A stretch of 33,015 nt of DNA from NCBI GenBank assembly GCA_913057725.1, contig CAJXOS010000064.1:1-33015 (forward strand), given 5' to 3'. The stretch's first letter is position 1; each line of letters starts with the position of its first letter. This stretch comes from an uncultured Lewinella sp. Lineage in GTDB: Bacteria > Bacteroidota > Bacteroidia > Chitinophagales > Saprospiraceae. Shown here in pieces: positions 23,033 to 31,274 of the stretch. A program made the position numbers and the translations under genes. The notes beneath the pieces were generated by a model. It saw only the letters and a program-made list of their open reading frames with translations. It searched no databases and was not told the origin of the DNA.

Positions 23033-24412
23033 ATGAAATCTCTGTTTTTAATCCTTTCTTTTCTATTCACCACCACTATTATTTCAGCACAAAACGACAC
23101 CAAGTTCTCCAAAGCCGAGGTGCTTGAGGACTTAGCATACTTATACGCATCTCTACAAGCGACTCATCACAACCTGTATGCATACACAAGTAAAGAAGAA
23201 TTCGATGAGGCCTATGCCGAGGTAGCATCATCTATAATCCAGGACTCGCTTACCTTATTGGAGGCTACGAATACACTGCAGCGCCTGTCTAGCCTGGCTC
23301 GCAATGGGCATACAGGCGTCCTTTATCCCATTCAATCGTATTCGGATTATGTATATGCTGGTGGTACCGTCTTTCCGCTGGAAATTGCTTTTGCAGATGG
23401 CAAGCCACTCGTGCGGAAAAACTGGTCATCAAACACAAACATCACCCCGGGAGCTGAGCTCATGAGCATCAATGGAAAGCCTATTGCGGAAGTTCTAGCG
23501 CGAATCTATCCGCAGATTTCTGCTGAGCGCCGTTACTTTGCTAATGTTATGTTGGAGGTGTTTACGCTGCCGCGTTACTATTGGCAAGTCTTTGGTGAGG
23601 AGAAGAACTTTGAGGTTGAGCTGCGCTCGAATAATGAGATCCAACAGTACCAAATCGAAGCGGTGAGTGCCTTGGAGGGTTTTGAGATGAAACGTACGGA
23701 CGTATTGAACGCCCAAATGAAATTGACCTTCTTTGAGCAAACCGCATACCTGAACCCAGGGGATTTATCAGGTGATGAATCGGTTTACCAAGCGTTCATT
23801 GATTCTGCATTTATGGAGATCAAGCAAAGCGAGCCTAGCAACCTAATCATTGACCTCCGCAACAACGGTGGAGGAGACAATTCCTTTGGTGATTACCTGG
23901 TGTCCTATATTGCCAACCAGCCGTTTTATTGGACGTCCAACTTTACACTTAAGTCAAGCGATTTACTCAAAGCCGATATACGCGAGAGTAGGGATACCAC
24001 TACAGCCTTCTGGCAGTCGGCCTTGACACACGAGAGCGGCGAGGTGTACGAATATGCTTTCGAAGCCTACCAACCCCAAGCGGTGGAAAAGCGATTCACT
24101 GGCAAAGTGTATGTCCTGGTTAATCGGCAATCACATTCCCAGTCCGCTGTTACAGCAGCCCAAATTCAGGATTATGGTTTTGGTACCATCGCTGGGGAAG
24201 AGACGGGGGATTATCCTTCTTTGCATGCCTCTATCTTTCACTATTCACTTCCAAATACGGGAATTCCAGTGAAAGTGTCGAAGGGATATATCGTGCGGGT
24301 AAATGGAAGTACGAAGGAGGAAGGCGTTATCCCGGATATAGTAATTAAGGACTACCTCTTAGACGAAGAAGATGAGATTCTTGAGGGTCTATTAGATCGA
24401 CTAGCTCAATAA
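23033..24412 (+). CDS. Exported S41-family peptidase, second paralog
   Basis: The 459-residue product starts with a signal peptide (FTTTIISAQ). Residues 25-110 are a helical lead (EDLAYLYASLQATHHNLY). A PDZ-like part (VRKNWSSNTNITPGAELMSINGKPIAEVL, residues ~125-155) follows, unlike the first S41 gene. The core has NLIIDLRNNGGGDNSFGDY and a probable nucleophile Ser369 in RQSHSQSAVTAA, then IAGEETGDYP. The Ser is in an unusual HSQSA setting rather than TFSxA, so activity is less certain. It should act outside the cytoplasm. It is followed by the GDPD gene after 68 bases. Confidence 0.87.
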   Translation: MKSLFLILSFLFTTTIISAQNDTKFSKAEVLEDLAYLYASLQATHHNLYAYTSKEEFDEAYAEVASSIIQDSLTLLEATNTLQRLSSLARNGHTGVLYPIQSYSDYVYAGGTVFPLEIAFADGKPLVRKNWSSNTNITPGAELMSINGKPIAEVLARIYPQISAERRYFANVMLEVFTLPRYYWQVFGEEKNFEVELRSNNEIQQYQIEAVSALEGFEMKRTDVLNAQMKLTFFEQTAYLNPGDLSGDESVYQAFIDSAFMEIKQSEPSNLIIDLRNNGGGDNSFGDYLVSYIANQPFYWTSNFTLKSSDLLKADIRESRDTTTAFWQSALTHESGEVYEYAFEAYQPQAVEKRFTGKVYVLVNRQSHSQSAVTAAQIQDYGFGTIAGEETGDYPSLHASIFHYSLPNTGIPVKVSKGYIVRVNGSTKEEGVIPDIVIKDYLLDEEDEILEGLLDRLAQ

Positions 24413-24480
24413 AAACAACTACTTTACGGGGAATTATTAGATAGCTGTTTCGCTATCCGAATACACTAAAGACCCGTAAA

Positions 24481-25311
24481 ATGAACAAGAAACCACTCAT
24501 CCTCGCCCACCGTGGGCTGGTCACACAGTACCAGGAAAACACCCTGCCCGCCATCCAAGGTGCCATAGACGATAAGTATTGTGACGGTACTGAGTTCGAT
24601 GTCTTCTTGACTAAAGACAACAAGGTTGTTCTTTTCCACGACGAGAACCTTAAGCGCTTGACGGGCGTGGACCGGAATATCCATGATATGACTTGGGAGG
24701 ACCTAAAGACAATCCAGGTCCTACCGGAAATCGAAGTGGATGGTGGGATGCGGCAGTATCAGGCCCCAGAGCGGATTCCCTTGTTAGAGGAAGCGCTGGA
24801 AATCATTAAGGGGCAAGATTTTTTCGTGGACATTGAGCTGAAAGCCTATAGTGCGAGCTGGGCTAAGCGCAAAGTAGGCCGAGAAGTAGCAAAGATTATC
24901 CAACGTATGGAGGTGCTTGATCAAGTAGTCTGCACATCCTTCAACTTCTTCATGCTCTACGATTTGGAAGGCATACATCGCTCCTCGCCGTCAGGTTACG
25001 CGTACGACGACAACCTGCCACTTTCGACCAAGTGGCTCAATCGGATCATGGAAACCAATATCGTTGGTCGCCTCATCCACTCCAATGCTATTTGTTCGGA
25101 GTATACTTTAATTGATTCCAATACCATCCAAAAGTACCATGATCGAAACATGAGAGTGGGTTGCTTCACCTTATACCCTTTGATGCCTGGTGAAATACCA
25201 GCGGATAAAAGAGCCTTTTACAGCAAGGAAGCAAAACGCCTGGCGGACTTGGGAATAGACTGGATTGAAACGGATTATCCCGAGTTGGTTTGGCAAGATT
25301 TACAGTCGTAA
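24481..25311 (+). CDS. Glycerophosphodiester phosphodiesterase (GDPD)
   Basis: This enzyme hydrolyses glycerophosphodiesters such as glycerophosphocholine to sn-glycerol-3-phosphate and an alcohol, in lipid turnover. The 276-residue TIM-barrel shows HRG (His10, Arg11), ENT (Glu19), EFDV (Glu38, Asp40) and LFHDE (His53), the conserved Mg/Ca-binding and catalytic set, and ends with GIDWIETDYP, the C-terminal strand signature. No signal peptide, so it is cytoplasmic. It starts a close group: the phosphorylase gene begins 15 bases after its stop, then the membrane protein 3 bases later. Confidence 0.92.
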   Translation: MNKKPLILAHRGLVTQYQENTLPAIQGAIDDKYCDGTEFDVFLTKDNKVVLFHDENLKRLTGVDRNIHDMTWEDLKTIQVLPEIEVDGGMRQYQAPERIPLLEEALEIIKGQDFFVDIELKAYSASWAKRKVGREVAKIIQRMEVLDQVVCTSFNFFMLYDLEGIHRSSPSGYAYDDNLPLSTKWLNRIMETNIVGRLIHSNAICSEYTLIDSNTIQKYHDRNMRVGCFTLYPLMPGEIPADKRAFYSKEAKRLADLGIDWIETDYPELVWQDLQS

Positions 25312-25326
25312 AGTAAAGCGTTAAAA

Positions 25327-26121
25327 ATGCCTTTCCCCCAATACCCCAAGAAATACGATCAAGAAGTAATCATAACCCCTAAACAGCACCTACATGCTGA
25401 GCGGGAGGACTACGAGCGTTTCCATGTACCAAAGTCGGTGATTCTCTGTTTTGAAGCTTACGTGATGGAACACTACAAACAGTTACCAAATACGAAGCAC
25501 GAAACTTTCTGGACGGGTGAAGTGATCTATTTGCTGGACACCGACAAGGAGATTGCTATCGTTGGTAATTTTGGCATTGGTGGCCCTGCTGCTGGGCATA
25601 TGCTGGAGATCCTGATTGCTGCTGGTGTCGAAAACTTTGTAGTAGTCGGCCACGCCGGTGGTTTGCAGAAGTCCAATCCTATTGGGAGTCTTGTCTTATG
25701 TGACAAGGCCGTACGGGATGAGGGACTGTCCCATCACTACCTTCCGCCGGACAAGTATGCTTATCCCTCGTCGGCGCTTTCTACAGCATTGGAAAGGCAA
25801 TTAACCAAAGCCGATATTCCGTATGCACGGGGTAGCAGTTGGACCATCGACAGCATGTATCGGGAAACCAAAGAGGAAATCAATCACTACGCACAAGAGG
25901 GGATAGCGACCGTCGAAATGGAGTTGGCCTCCTTATTCGCAGTTGCTACCTTTCGACAAGTTCAGATTGGAGCCCTATTAGTGATCAGTGATTATGTAGC
26001 TTTTGAGGATTGGGTTGAGCACCTTCATTCCAATACGACTACCAATGCGCTTTTTCGGGCAGTTGAGGTAACGAAGACTGTACTCCAGGGATTAGATAGA
26101 GCAGACCGTATTATTGAATAA
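25327..26121 (+). CDS. Nucleoside phosphorylase (PNP/UDP family, uridine-phosphorylase-like)
   Basis: The 264-residue cytoplasmic enzyme catalyses phosphorolysis of nucleosides to free base and ribose-1-phosphate. It shows the phosphate-binding region VGNFGIGGPAAGHM, the purine/uridine site region VVVGHAGGL and the signature VEMELASLFAVA (Glu197-Met198-Glu199) with Asp222 in VISDY. The order and spacing fit the NP-I trimer/hexamer family; a DeoD versus Udp assignment is not possible from motifs alone, but the HAGGLQKSNPIGS loop leans to the uridine phosphorylase group. Gene spacing to GDPD and the next membrane protein is 15 and 3 bases, so it is very probably one operon. Confidence 0.87.
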   Translation: MPFPQYPKKYDQEVIITPKQHLHAEREDYERFHVPKSVILCFEAYVMEHYKQLPNTKHETFWTGEVIYLLDTDKEIAIVGNFGIGGPAAGHMLEILIAAGVENFVVVGHAGGLQKSNPIGSLVLCDKAVRDEGLSHHYLPPDKYAYPSSALSTALERQLTKADIPYARGSSWTIDSMYRETKEEINHYAQEGIATVEMELASLFAVATFRQVQIGALLVISDYVAFEDWVEHLHSNTTTNALFRAVEVTKTVLQGLDRADRIIE

Positions 26122-26124
26122 TCA

Positions 26125-26790
26125 ATGAAGATGAGTAATCGATATTTTCAATTGTCGAATCAGGAGAAAAAGACTTTTCAGGTCAAGTTGATTCTACTAA
26201 GCCTAGTTTTTATCATCCTATCAGGTGTTCTGATAGCTACTATGAGCTTGAAATTTAGCTTCCTCATTGTAGTGGTGATAGCGCTGATCATATCGGTTGT
26301 TGCTCCTTTTTTTGATGTGCCCACCCTCGTGGAGAAAGGAAAGTTGACTTATCATTCCCTGTTTCTGTTAGCAGAAGAAGAGAAGGATCGGCTTATCAAA
26401 ATTCATGGCGGTACCCTCTTTGACTATTACTTCACCTTTCCGGAGGATATGTCTGGCGCCGATCGTACCAAGTTGGTCTTGCTGGAGTTTCTGAAAGGAC
26501 TTAAGCATCTGATCGAAACTACGGATGATAAAGTAGAACTGCAGGGCACCAGCTATATTATCAATGAGCGTACGGCCAGCAAAGTAGGTTTAGAGACAGC
26601 GCGTGTTGATGCGGCTCAGCTCCTTATTCTGGGCTTCAATTACCTGAACTTGATGATCTCCATGTCTGTAGTGAAACGCGCTGTACATTTCCCGAATCTG
26701 AGCAATGTCAAAACCTTTCGGGGCAGTATTGCAGCTGTAAAAGCGCGTGAATCCTATATCGATTCCTTGATTGAAAAGTTAGAGGCTTAA
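26125..26790 (+). CDS. Hypothetical membrane protein, last gene of the GDPD operon
   Basis: The 221-residue product begins with two hydrophobic segments (about 21-40 and 44-62) and continues with ~155 hydrophilic residues, mostly helical. The second segment is followed by acidic then basic residues, so the long tail is probably cytoplasmic. A stretch at about 180-200 (LLILGFNYLNLMISMSVV) is moderately hydrophobic. I recognise no family. Its ATG lies 3 bases after the phosphorylase stop, so translation may be coupled. Its stop is one base from the stop of the convergent HxlR gene. Confidence 0.78.
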   Translation: MKMSNRYFQLSNQEKKTFQVKLILLSLVFIILSGVLIATMSLKFSFLIVVVIALIISVVAPFFDVPTLVEKGKLTYHSLFLLAEEEKDRLIKIHGGTLFDYYFTFPEDMSGADRTKLVLLEFLKGLKHLIETTDDKVELQGTSYIINERTASKVGLETARVDAAQLLILGFNYLNLMISMSVVKRAVHFPNLSNVKTFRGSIAAVKARESYIDSLIEKLEA

Positions 26791-26791
26791 G

Positions 26792-27130
26792 CTAGTCCGA
26801 ATAATGCGCAATAGCGTGGTTGCCCCAATCTTCGATGGCTCTTAGAAGCGGAATCAAGCTCTTCCCAGTTTCGGTGAGTGAGTATTCGACTTTAAGCGGA
26901 GGCTTGGAGGTATATACCGTGCGTTCAATTACGCCATCTTCCTGTAGTTGCTTGAGCTGTAGACTCAAGGTTCTCTCCGTAACCGTGCTCATCTTCTTGC
27001 GCAGTTCATTATAGCGCAAGCGCTCATTCTCCATTAGGTGGAACAGAATGACCGTCTTCCATTTTCCGCCAATAATACCCATGGTGACACTCATACAGCA
27101 GGGGTATTCCTTCCCTTTTACATTGAACAT
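26792..27130 (-). CDS. HxlR-family transcriptional regulator
   Basis: The 112-residue winged-helix regulator belongs to the HxlR/MarR-like group: PCCMSVTMGIIGGKWKTVIL opens the fold, the recognition helix lies near RTLSLQLKQLQEDGVI, and the beta wing is KPPLKVEYSLTETG. HxlR proteins bind as dimers to inverted repeats and often sense electrophiles or redox state through an N-terminal Cys; Cys11 and Cys12 sit exactly there. It is divergent from the nitroreductase gene across 112 bases that contain a perfect palindrome (27211-27227). Family precedent (YodB, HypR and nitroreductase/quinone reductase genes) strongly suggests it represses that gene. Confidence 0.92.
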   Translation of the reverse strand: MFNVKGKEYPCCMSVTMGIIGGKWKTVILFHLMENERLRYNELRKKMSTVTERTLSLQLKQLQEDGVIERTVYTSKPPLKVEYSLTETGKSLIPLLRAIEDWGNHAIAHYSD

Positions 27131-27177
27131 CTCGACCAGTTTTACGAAGTATTTTAAACTATCCTTTTTGACCGTTA

Positions 27178-27208
27178 TTGCAAAGCTAGTAAGCTATACA
27201 TAGTTTTG
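27178..27208 (+). promoter_or_regulatory. Promoter of the nitroreductase operon
   Basis: TTG (27178-27180), a 20-base spacer and TAGTTTTG (27201-27208) match the Bacteroidota consensus exactly. It is the best promoter match in the window. Its arms also belong to a larger inverted repeat, GCAAAGCTA and TAGTTTTGC (27180-27209). Confidence 0.7.
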
Positions 27209-27210
27209 CA

Positions 27211-27227
27211 ACTATAATTTTTATAGT
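27211..27227. promoter_or_regulatory. Perfect palindrome, likely HxlR operator
   Basis: ACTATAATTTTTATAGT has two 7-base arms with a 3-base centre. It lies directly after the -7 box and covers the expected transcription start, 15 bases before the nitroreductase ATG, where a bound repressor would block transcription. The size suits HxlR-family operators. Whether it also governs the HxlR gene is not evident. Confidence 0.65.
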
Positions 27228-27242
27228 AAGTAAATAATTGGC

Positions 27243-27842
27243 ATGAGTTTTAAGGAATCGATGGAAAATCGGTACACCACGAAGAAGTATGATAACACTA
27301 AAAAGATCGGAGTCGAGGACATTGAAGCACTCAAGGAGATTCTGCGCCTCAGCCCATCTTCTATTAATAGTCAGCCGTGGCAATTCACCTTCGTAAGGAG
27401 TGAGGCGGTCAAGAAGCAGCTCTCCACCGTTTCCTGGCATAATACCAGTAAAGTATTGGACTGTGATACGGTAGTGGTGTTTAGTAGGATTGATAACATT
27501 GCGCGATTCGAGGCTCAGATAGAAGCTGATTTACCTGAAGGAGCGGTCAACTATTACCGGGAATTTATCAAGCCTCAACCAGAAGAGCAGATTAAGGCCT
27601 GGTTTGGCCGACAGCTTTATTTGGCCCTTGGTGTATTTCTAAGTGCTTGCGCTGAAATGCAAATCGATGCTACTCCTATGGAAGGTATCGAGCCAGAACA
27701 ATATGACAAAATTTTAGGGCACAACGATTATGCCAGCATGGTTGCGGTAGCAATCGGCTATCGAGATCATGATGACTTCAATCAGCCTAGCAAAAAGGCG
27801 AAGTCTCGAAGAAAAATTGAACAAGTAGTTAATATAGTTTAA
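27243..27842 (+). CDS. Nitroreductase-family FMN oxidoreductase
   Basis: The 199-residue protein reduces nitro compounds, quinones or similar electrophiles with NAD(P)H through bound FMN. It shows the N-terminal RYTTKKYD (FMN phosphate-binding Arg), SSINSQPWQFTFV (SSxNxQPW flavin motif) and the C-terminal YASMVAVAIGYRD (loop after the second FMN strand). Dimeric, cytoplasmic NfsB/YodC type by length. It is divergent from the HxlR gene and probably repressed by it. The royal-jelly-type lipoprotein gene starts 6 bases after its stop, so the two are very likely co-transcribed. Confidence 0.93.
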   Translation: MSFKESMENRYTTKKYDNTKKIGVEDIEALKEILRLSPSSINSQPWQFTFVRSEAVKKQLSTVSWHNTSKVLDCDTVVVFSRIDNIARFEAQIEADLPEGAVNYYREFIKPQPEEQIKAWFGRQLYLALGVFLSACAEMQIDATPMEGIEPEQYDKILGHNDYASMVAVAIGYRDHDDFNQPSKKAKSRRKIEQVVNIV

Positions 27843-27848
27843 ACGATC

Positions 27849-28937
27849 ATGAAGAACGTACTTTTATTGGTTGGTTTGGCCGTTAGCCTATCCATGTGTA
27901 GTTCACCAACCACAACTGAAACGGATAATAATGCTACTACAGAAGCTTCCCCTGAACAACAAGAGGAAGCGCTGCAGGTGTACGTCGAATTCGACGCTCG
28001 CCCTGGTAATGTAGCTGTTGCCAGTGATGGACGAGTTTTCACTACTATGCATCCATTGGGTAGTGCTGAAGTCCAATTGTTGGAGGTCAAAGCAGATGGG
28101 AGCAAAGAACCTTTCCCAAGTATTGACTATCAGAAAAATGGAGCGGAGGCGTCCGATGATAAGATTGATACACCTCTGGGTATTCGGATCGACCAGAATA
28201 ATGTGCTCTGGATTACCGACATGGGCCAAAACTTGGGTAAAACCCGCATCTGGGGTTTTGATATCAATACCGGAGAAGAAGTATTCAAAATGGAACTTCC
28301 GGAAGATGTAGCACCTGCTGGAAGCTTTGTTCAGGATTTGGCAGTAGATGAACGCAACGGCTGGATCTACCTGGCGGATATCGCCAATCCGGGAATTCTG
28401 GTGGTAGATACAAACAATAAGACCGTAAGACGATTTGCTGACCCCGTGTTGGAAGCCGAGGATATCGATATGGTCATTGGTGGGAAAGTGATTCACTTTG
28501 GTGGTGCGCCAGCAAGAGTAGCGGTGAACCCTATCACCCTGAGTGAAGATCGTAATACCCTCTTTTTTGGGGCGATGAATGGTACTAAGTGGTACAGCCT
28601 ACCGGCTGCTATGTTCCGTGATGAAGCATCTGACGAAGAGCTATCTCAAGCGATTGCGGTAGTGGGAGAAAAGCCCATCTCTGATGGTGTCGCAACCGAT
28701 AAGGAAGGGAACCACTATTTCACCAATTTGCAAGACTACGGCTTGGATGTACTCACCTCAGCTGGCGAACTCAAACCTGTCATTCGAGACAAAGCCATTG
28801 ATTGGGCAGACAATGTAGCCGTTGGCAATGATGGTTTCCTCTACGTGGTAGTAAATCAATTGCACAAGACTCCGGCATTTACCGGAGCAGAGGACTTGGG
28901 CAAGGCGCCTTTCTACATTATGAAAGTGAAATACTAG
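27849..28937 (+). CDS. Royal-jelly/yellow-type (MRJP) beta-propeller lipoprotein
   Basis: The 362-residue product has a lipobox SMCSS (Cys17), then a linker rich in Thr, Glu and Gln. The mature part is a six-bladed propeller of the major royal jelly protein / SMP-30 kind: GNVAVASDGRVFTTMHP, LGIRIDQNNVLWITDMG, FVQDLAVDERNGWIYLADI, RVAVNPITLSEDRNTLFFGA and SDGVATDKEGNHYFTN are blade starts. SMP-30-like members hydrolyse lactones using Ca; MRJP-type members bind small ligands, and some bacterial ones have been linked to oxidative chemistry. Substrate unknown. Co-location 6 bases after a nitroreductase suggests a joint response to an electrophile or redox stress. Confidence 0.85.
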   Translation: MKNVLLLVGLAVSLSMCSSPTTTETDNNATTEASPEQQEEALQVYVEFDARPGNVAVASDGRVFTTMHPLGSAEVQLLEVKADGSKEPFPSIDYQKNGAEASDDKIDTPLGIRIDQNNVLWITDMGQNLGKTRIWGFDINTGEEVFKMELPEDVAPAGSFVQDLAVDERNGWIYLADIANPGILVVDTNNKTVRRFADPVLEAEDIDMVIGGKVIHFGGAPARVAVNPITLSEDRNTLFFGAMNGTKWYSLPAAMFRDEASDEELSQAIAVVGEKPISDGVATDKEGNHYFTNLQDYGLDVLTSAGELKPVIRDKAIDWADNVAVGNDGFLYVVVNQLHKTPAFTGAEDLGKAPFYIMKVKY

Positions 28938-28987
28938 TATAGATCCACGCACGGATCAACTATTAATCGGAATCGGTTAAGGAAATA

Positions 28988-29018
28988 GTAGCAGCTTCCT
29001 ATTGGAGCTGCTACCTTC
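28988..29018 (+). terminator. Terminator after the MRJP gene
   Basis: GTAGCAGCT (28988-28996) pairs perfectly with AGCTGCTAC (29006-29014) around a 9-base loop that can pair two further bases. A weak T-containing run follows. It separates the nitroreductase operon from the cupin gene. Confidence 0.65.
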
Positions 29019-29041
29019 ATTTACAGAAAACCTATCAACCA

Positions 29042-29908
29042 ATGAAAACTAACATGAAGAGTGTAAATCTGGCTTTCATCCTGTTACTAGCAATAGGTAT
29101 TTGCTCGTGTACAGAAGAGAGCAAAGAGACAGCAAGTACCGCGGAAGCAGAGATTGTAACCCCCACCAATCAAGTGGTCTTAAGTACAGAAATTGAGTGG
29201 CAAAAGCTAAACCCCGCTCGGGGTGATCAGAGCCCTCAGGCTGGCACTATTTGGGGCGACCGCAATGGATCACCCGCCACGGGTTTCCTGGCAAAATTTG
29301 TCGACGGATTTTCCTCTCCTCCACATATCCATAATGTTACCTACCGGGCAATGGTCATCAAAGGACTTATCCATAACGATGATCCCGCCGCCGAAAAGAT
29401 GTGGATGCCCGCTGGTTCTTTCTGGACACAGCCCGCTGGAGAAGCGCACATCACCGCCGCACAGGGAGAAGAGGTGGTCGCCTATGTAGAAATTGACAGT
29501 GGCCCTTATCTGGTGAAACCCACAGAGCAGGCCTTTGATAATGGCGAAAGACCCATCAACGTAGATAAGGGAAATCTCATCTGGCTGGACGCTTCTGAGA
29601 CCACGATGATTGATGCCAAGTCTGATGCCGAAATGGCATTCCTGTGGGAAAACAAGGGGACTGTTGGAAGATTGGTTAAACTTCCTGCTGACTTTGACGG
29701 CGAGATACATACCACTGGCGCAGTGCTTCACGCAGTAGTGATTACCGGCGAGGCGGAGTATAAGATGCCGGAATCAGGAGAGATCAAGTTTCTAGATCCG
29801 GGAAGCTATTTTACCTCCACTGGTAAGGCTGTTCATTCGGTCAAAACCAAGCCCACGGCAGGTGCAATGATCTACATCCGAACCAATGGTGAGATCAAGA
29901 TTCTGTAA
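29042..29908 (+). CDS. Cupin lipoprotein (DUF4437-type)
   Basis: The 288-residue product has a lipoprotein signal (Cys23 in GICSC; Cys21 is an alternative). The mature protein looks like two cupin barrels. The first has [19 protein letters not shown] with two His of the metal site, then GLIHNDD and [15 protein letters not shown] with a third His. The second has [19 protein letters not shown] and [16 protein letters not shown], again with two His. Such proteins bind a metal and may act as dioxygenases or isomerases; DUF4437 has no known activity. It probably has its own promoter between it and the MRJP gene's terminator. Confidence 0.8.
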   Translation: MKTNMKSVNLAFILLLAIGICSCTEESKETASTAEAEIVTPTNQVVLSTEIEWQKLNPARGDQSPQAGTIWGDRNGSPATGFLAKFVDGFSSPPHIHNVTYRAMVIKGLIHNDDPAAEKMWMPAGSFWTQPAGEAHITAAQGEEVVAYVEIDSGPYLVKPTEQAFDNGERPINVDKGNLIWLDASETTMIDAKSDAEMAFLWENKGTVGRLVKLPADFDGEIHTTGAVLHAVVITGEAEYKMPESGEIKFLDPGSYFTSTGKAVHSVKTKPTAGAMIYIRTNGEIKIL

Positions 29909-29948
29909 ACGGAGCTGTGGTGAACCTGGTCTGTATCCGTGAGGAATT

Positions 29949-30006
29949 ACACTACCTTTGCCCGTCACAAGATGAACTATGATAGGGTAGAGGTAGTGTC
30001 TTTTTT
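29949..30006 (+). terminator. Terminator between the cupin and GH5 genes
   Basis: ACACTACCT (29949-29957) pairs perfectly with AGGTAGTGT (29991-29999) with a 33-base loop that can add inner pairs (GCCC with GGGT), followed by C and six T (30001-30006). TACCTTTG at 29953-29960 also matches the -7 consensus, so the same DNA may hold a promoter. Confidence 0.7.
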
Positions 30007-30054
30007 GAGTGCACCCATTTTGCTCTTGCCCGTTCTAGCGAATATTGATACAGC

Positions 30055-31104
30055 ATGAGAAACTACTTTTTCCTATCCCTACTATGCGTTCTTTTTCTCA
30101 CAACTTGCGGCGAGGACGATCAGCCCAATCCCAGTACAGATGATCAGCTACCGCCAGTGCCTGAGGTGTTGGATGGACCCTACACCATTGAAGGAGCTTC
30201 GATCTTGAAGGATGGTGTTCCTACTTACTACAAGGGTGTAAATACCCTGCAAACCTTCGGTTTGGGCGATGCCGAGCTCATGAATGAGTGGAACGTACAG
30301 ATCGTTAGAGAATTCATCGGTAACCTACGAGAACAGCCCATTACGGAGGATGCCATTCAGGCTAGCGATGGGGTGTGGTATCATGGGCTACAAAAGATTG
30401 CCGACCGCAATCGAGCTAACGATAAGATCACCATTTTTTGTCCTTTTGGTTGGGTAAATGAAGCTGGTCAGCAGCAGCTTTTTACCGGTTTGAATCCTTC
30501 TGAACAACCATTCTATGAGGCGTACAAGCAGAAGATGAAAGCTATTGCTGAGCAGTTCAAAGATCAACCTGACGTTTGGATTGAGGTGTGGAACGAACCC
30601 TATAGCTGGAACAACAGCAATGGATATACCCACGATCGCTGGTTAGTGGACATGCAAGATATGGTTGATAATCTGCGCTGGGTGGATGGGTTTCAAAACA
30701 TCATCCTGGTACCTGGCAATGAGCAGGACCAATCTGAAAATGCCCTGTTTGAGAAGGGGAAGGAATTGTTAGAAGGGCGTTATAATATCCTGTTCGATTT
30801 ACATGCTTACGAAAAGTGGTTGGTGAACACCACAGAAGAAGAGCTAACCGATAGACTGCAGGCCATTGCCGATGATGACTTTGCTTTCATCATGGGTGAG
30901 GTAGGTGTGCAGAATGTAGGAGAGGTTATGCCGGTTCAGCATTTTCTAGATGCCGCTAAAGCCACCAACACTACAACTTTGGCCTGGTTGTGGAACCTCA
31001 ATAGCGATGATAAAAATGCGCTGCTGACGGATGACGGCCAAGCCAATGCCACAAGTGACAACAACCTCTGGGGAAGCAGATTCCGAGATTTCCTGCAAGA
31101 CTGA
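30055..31104 (+). CDS. GH5-type glycoside hydrolase lipoprotein
   Basis: The 349-residue product has a lipobox LTTC (Cys18) and an acidic/Pro linker. The (beta/alpha)8 catalytic domain shows TYYKGVNTL near its start, the acid/base Glu181 in EVWNEPYSW and the nucleophile Glu282 in FIMGEVGVQ, about 100 residues apart as in clan GH-A. DLHAYEKW has the conserved His after beta-6, and LAWLWNLN is the beta-8 Trp segment. Retaining endo-beta-glucanase or -mannanase activity is typical; the subfamily cannot be told. As an outer-membrane lipoprotein it should cut polysaccharides at the surface, complementing GH3 and GH30 here. Confidence 0.9.
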   Translation: MRNYFFLSLLCVLFLTTCGEDDQPNPSTDDQLPPVPEVLDGPYTIEGASILKDGVPTYYKGVNTLQTFGLGDAELMNEWNVQIVREFIGNLREQPITEDAIQASDGVWYHGLQKIADRNRANDKITIFCPFGWVNEAGQQQLFTGLNPSEQPFYEAYKQKMKAIAEQFKDQPDVWIEVWNEPYSWNNSNGYTHDRWLVDMQDMVDNLRWVDGFQNIILVPGNEQDQSENALFEKGKELLEGRYNILFDLHAYEKWLVNTTEEELTDRLQAIADDDFAFIMGEVGVQNVGEVMPVQHFLDAAKATNTTTLAWLWNLNSDDKNALLTDDGQANATSDNNLWGSRFRDFLQD

Positions 31105-31115
31105 TTATTAAAGAC

Positions 31116-31150
31116 TTGGCTGGATAGCAGTGGAATAAAACGTACCTTAT
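31116..31150 (+). promoter_or_regulatory. Possible promoter of the SulP gene
   Basis: TTG (31116-31118), 24 bases and TACCTTAT (31143-31150) resemble the consensus with a slightly long spacer and two mismatches. The leader to the chosen start would be about 120 bases. CGTACCTTAT is shared with the propeller gene. Confidence 0.3.
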
Positions 31151-31274
31151 GCTTTAAGGGATATTCGCGCTCAATGTTCTATCTTGAAGCCAATGTAGAA
31201 TGCCAGTGAATTTGGCTCATTGGAAGAGTTGATGAGGCTACTTGCGAGCTCGAGTTCCGAAATTAAGATTAGTT

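Noticed and set aside
24440..24457. GATAGC/GCTATC hairpin between the second S41 gene and GDPD
   Set aside because: Only a 6-base stem and no T tract; too weak to call a terminator.
27903..28496. Minus-strand open frame of 197 codons within the MRJP gene
   Set aside because: It lies wholly antisense to a recognisable propeller with blade motifs and has a Cys- and His-rich, non-protein-like translation.
29270..29731. Minus-strand open frame of 153 codons within the cupin gene
   Set aside because: The opposite strand encodes the cupin motifs; the antisense translation shows no domain or signal.
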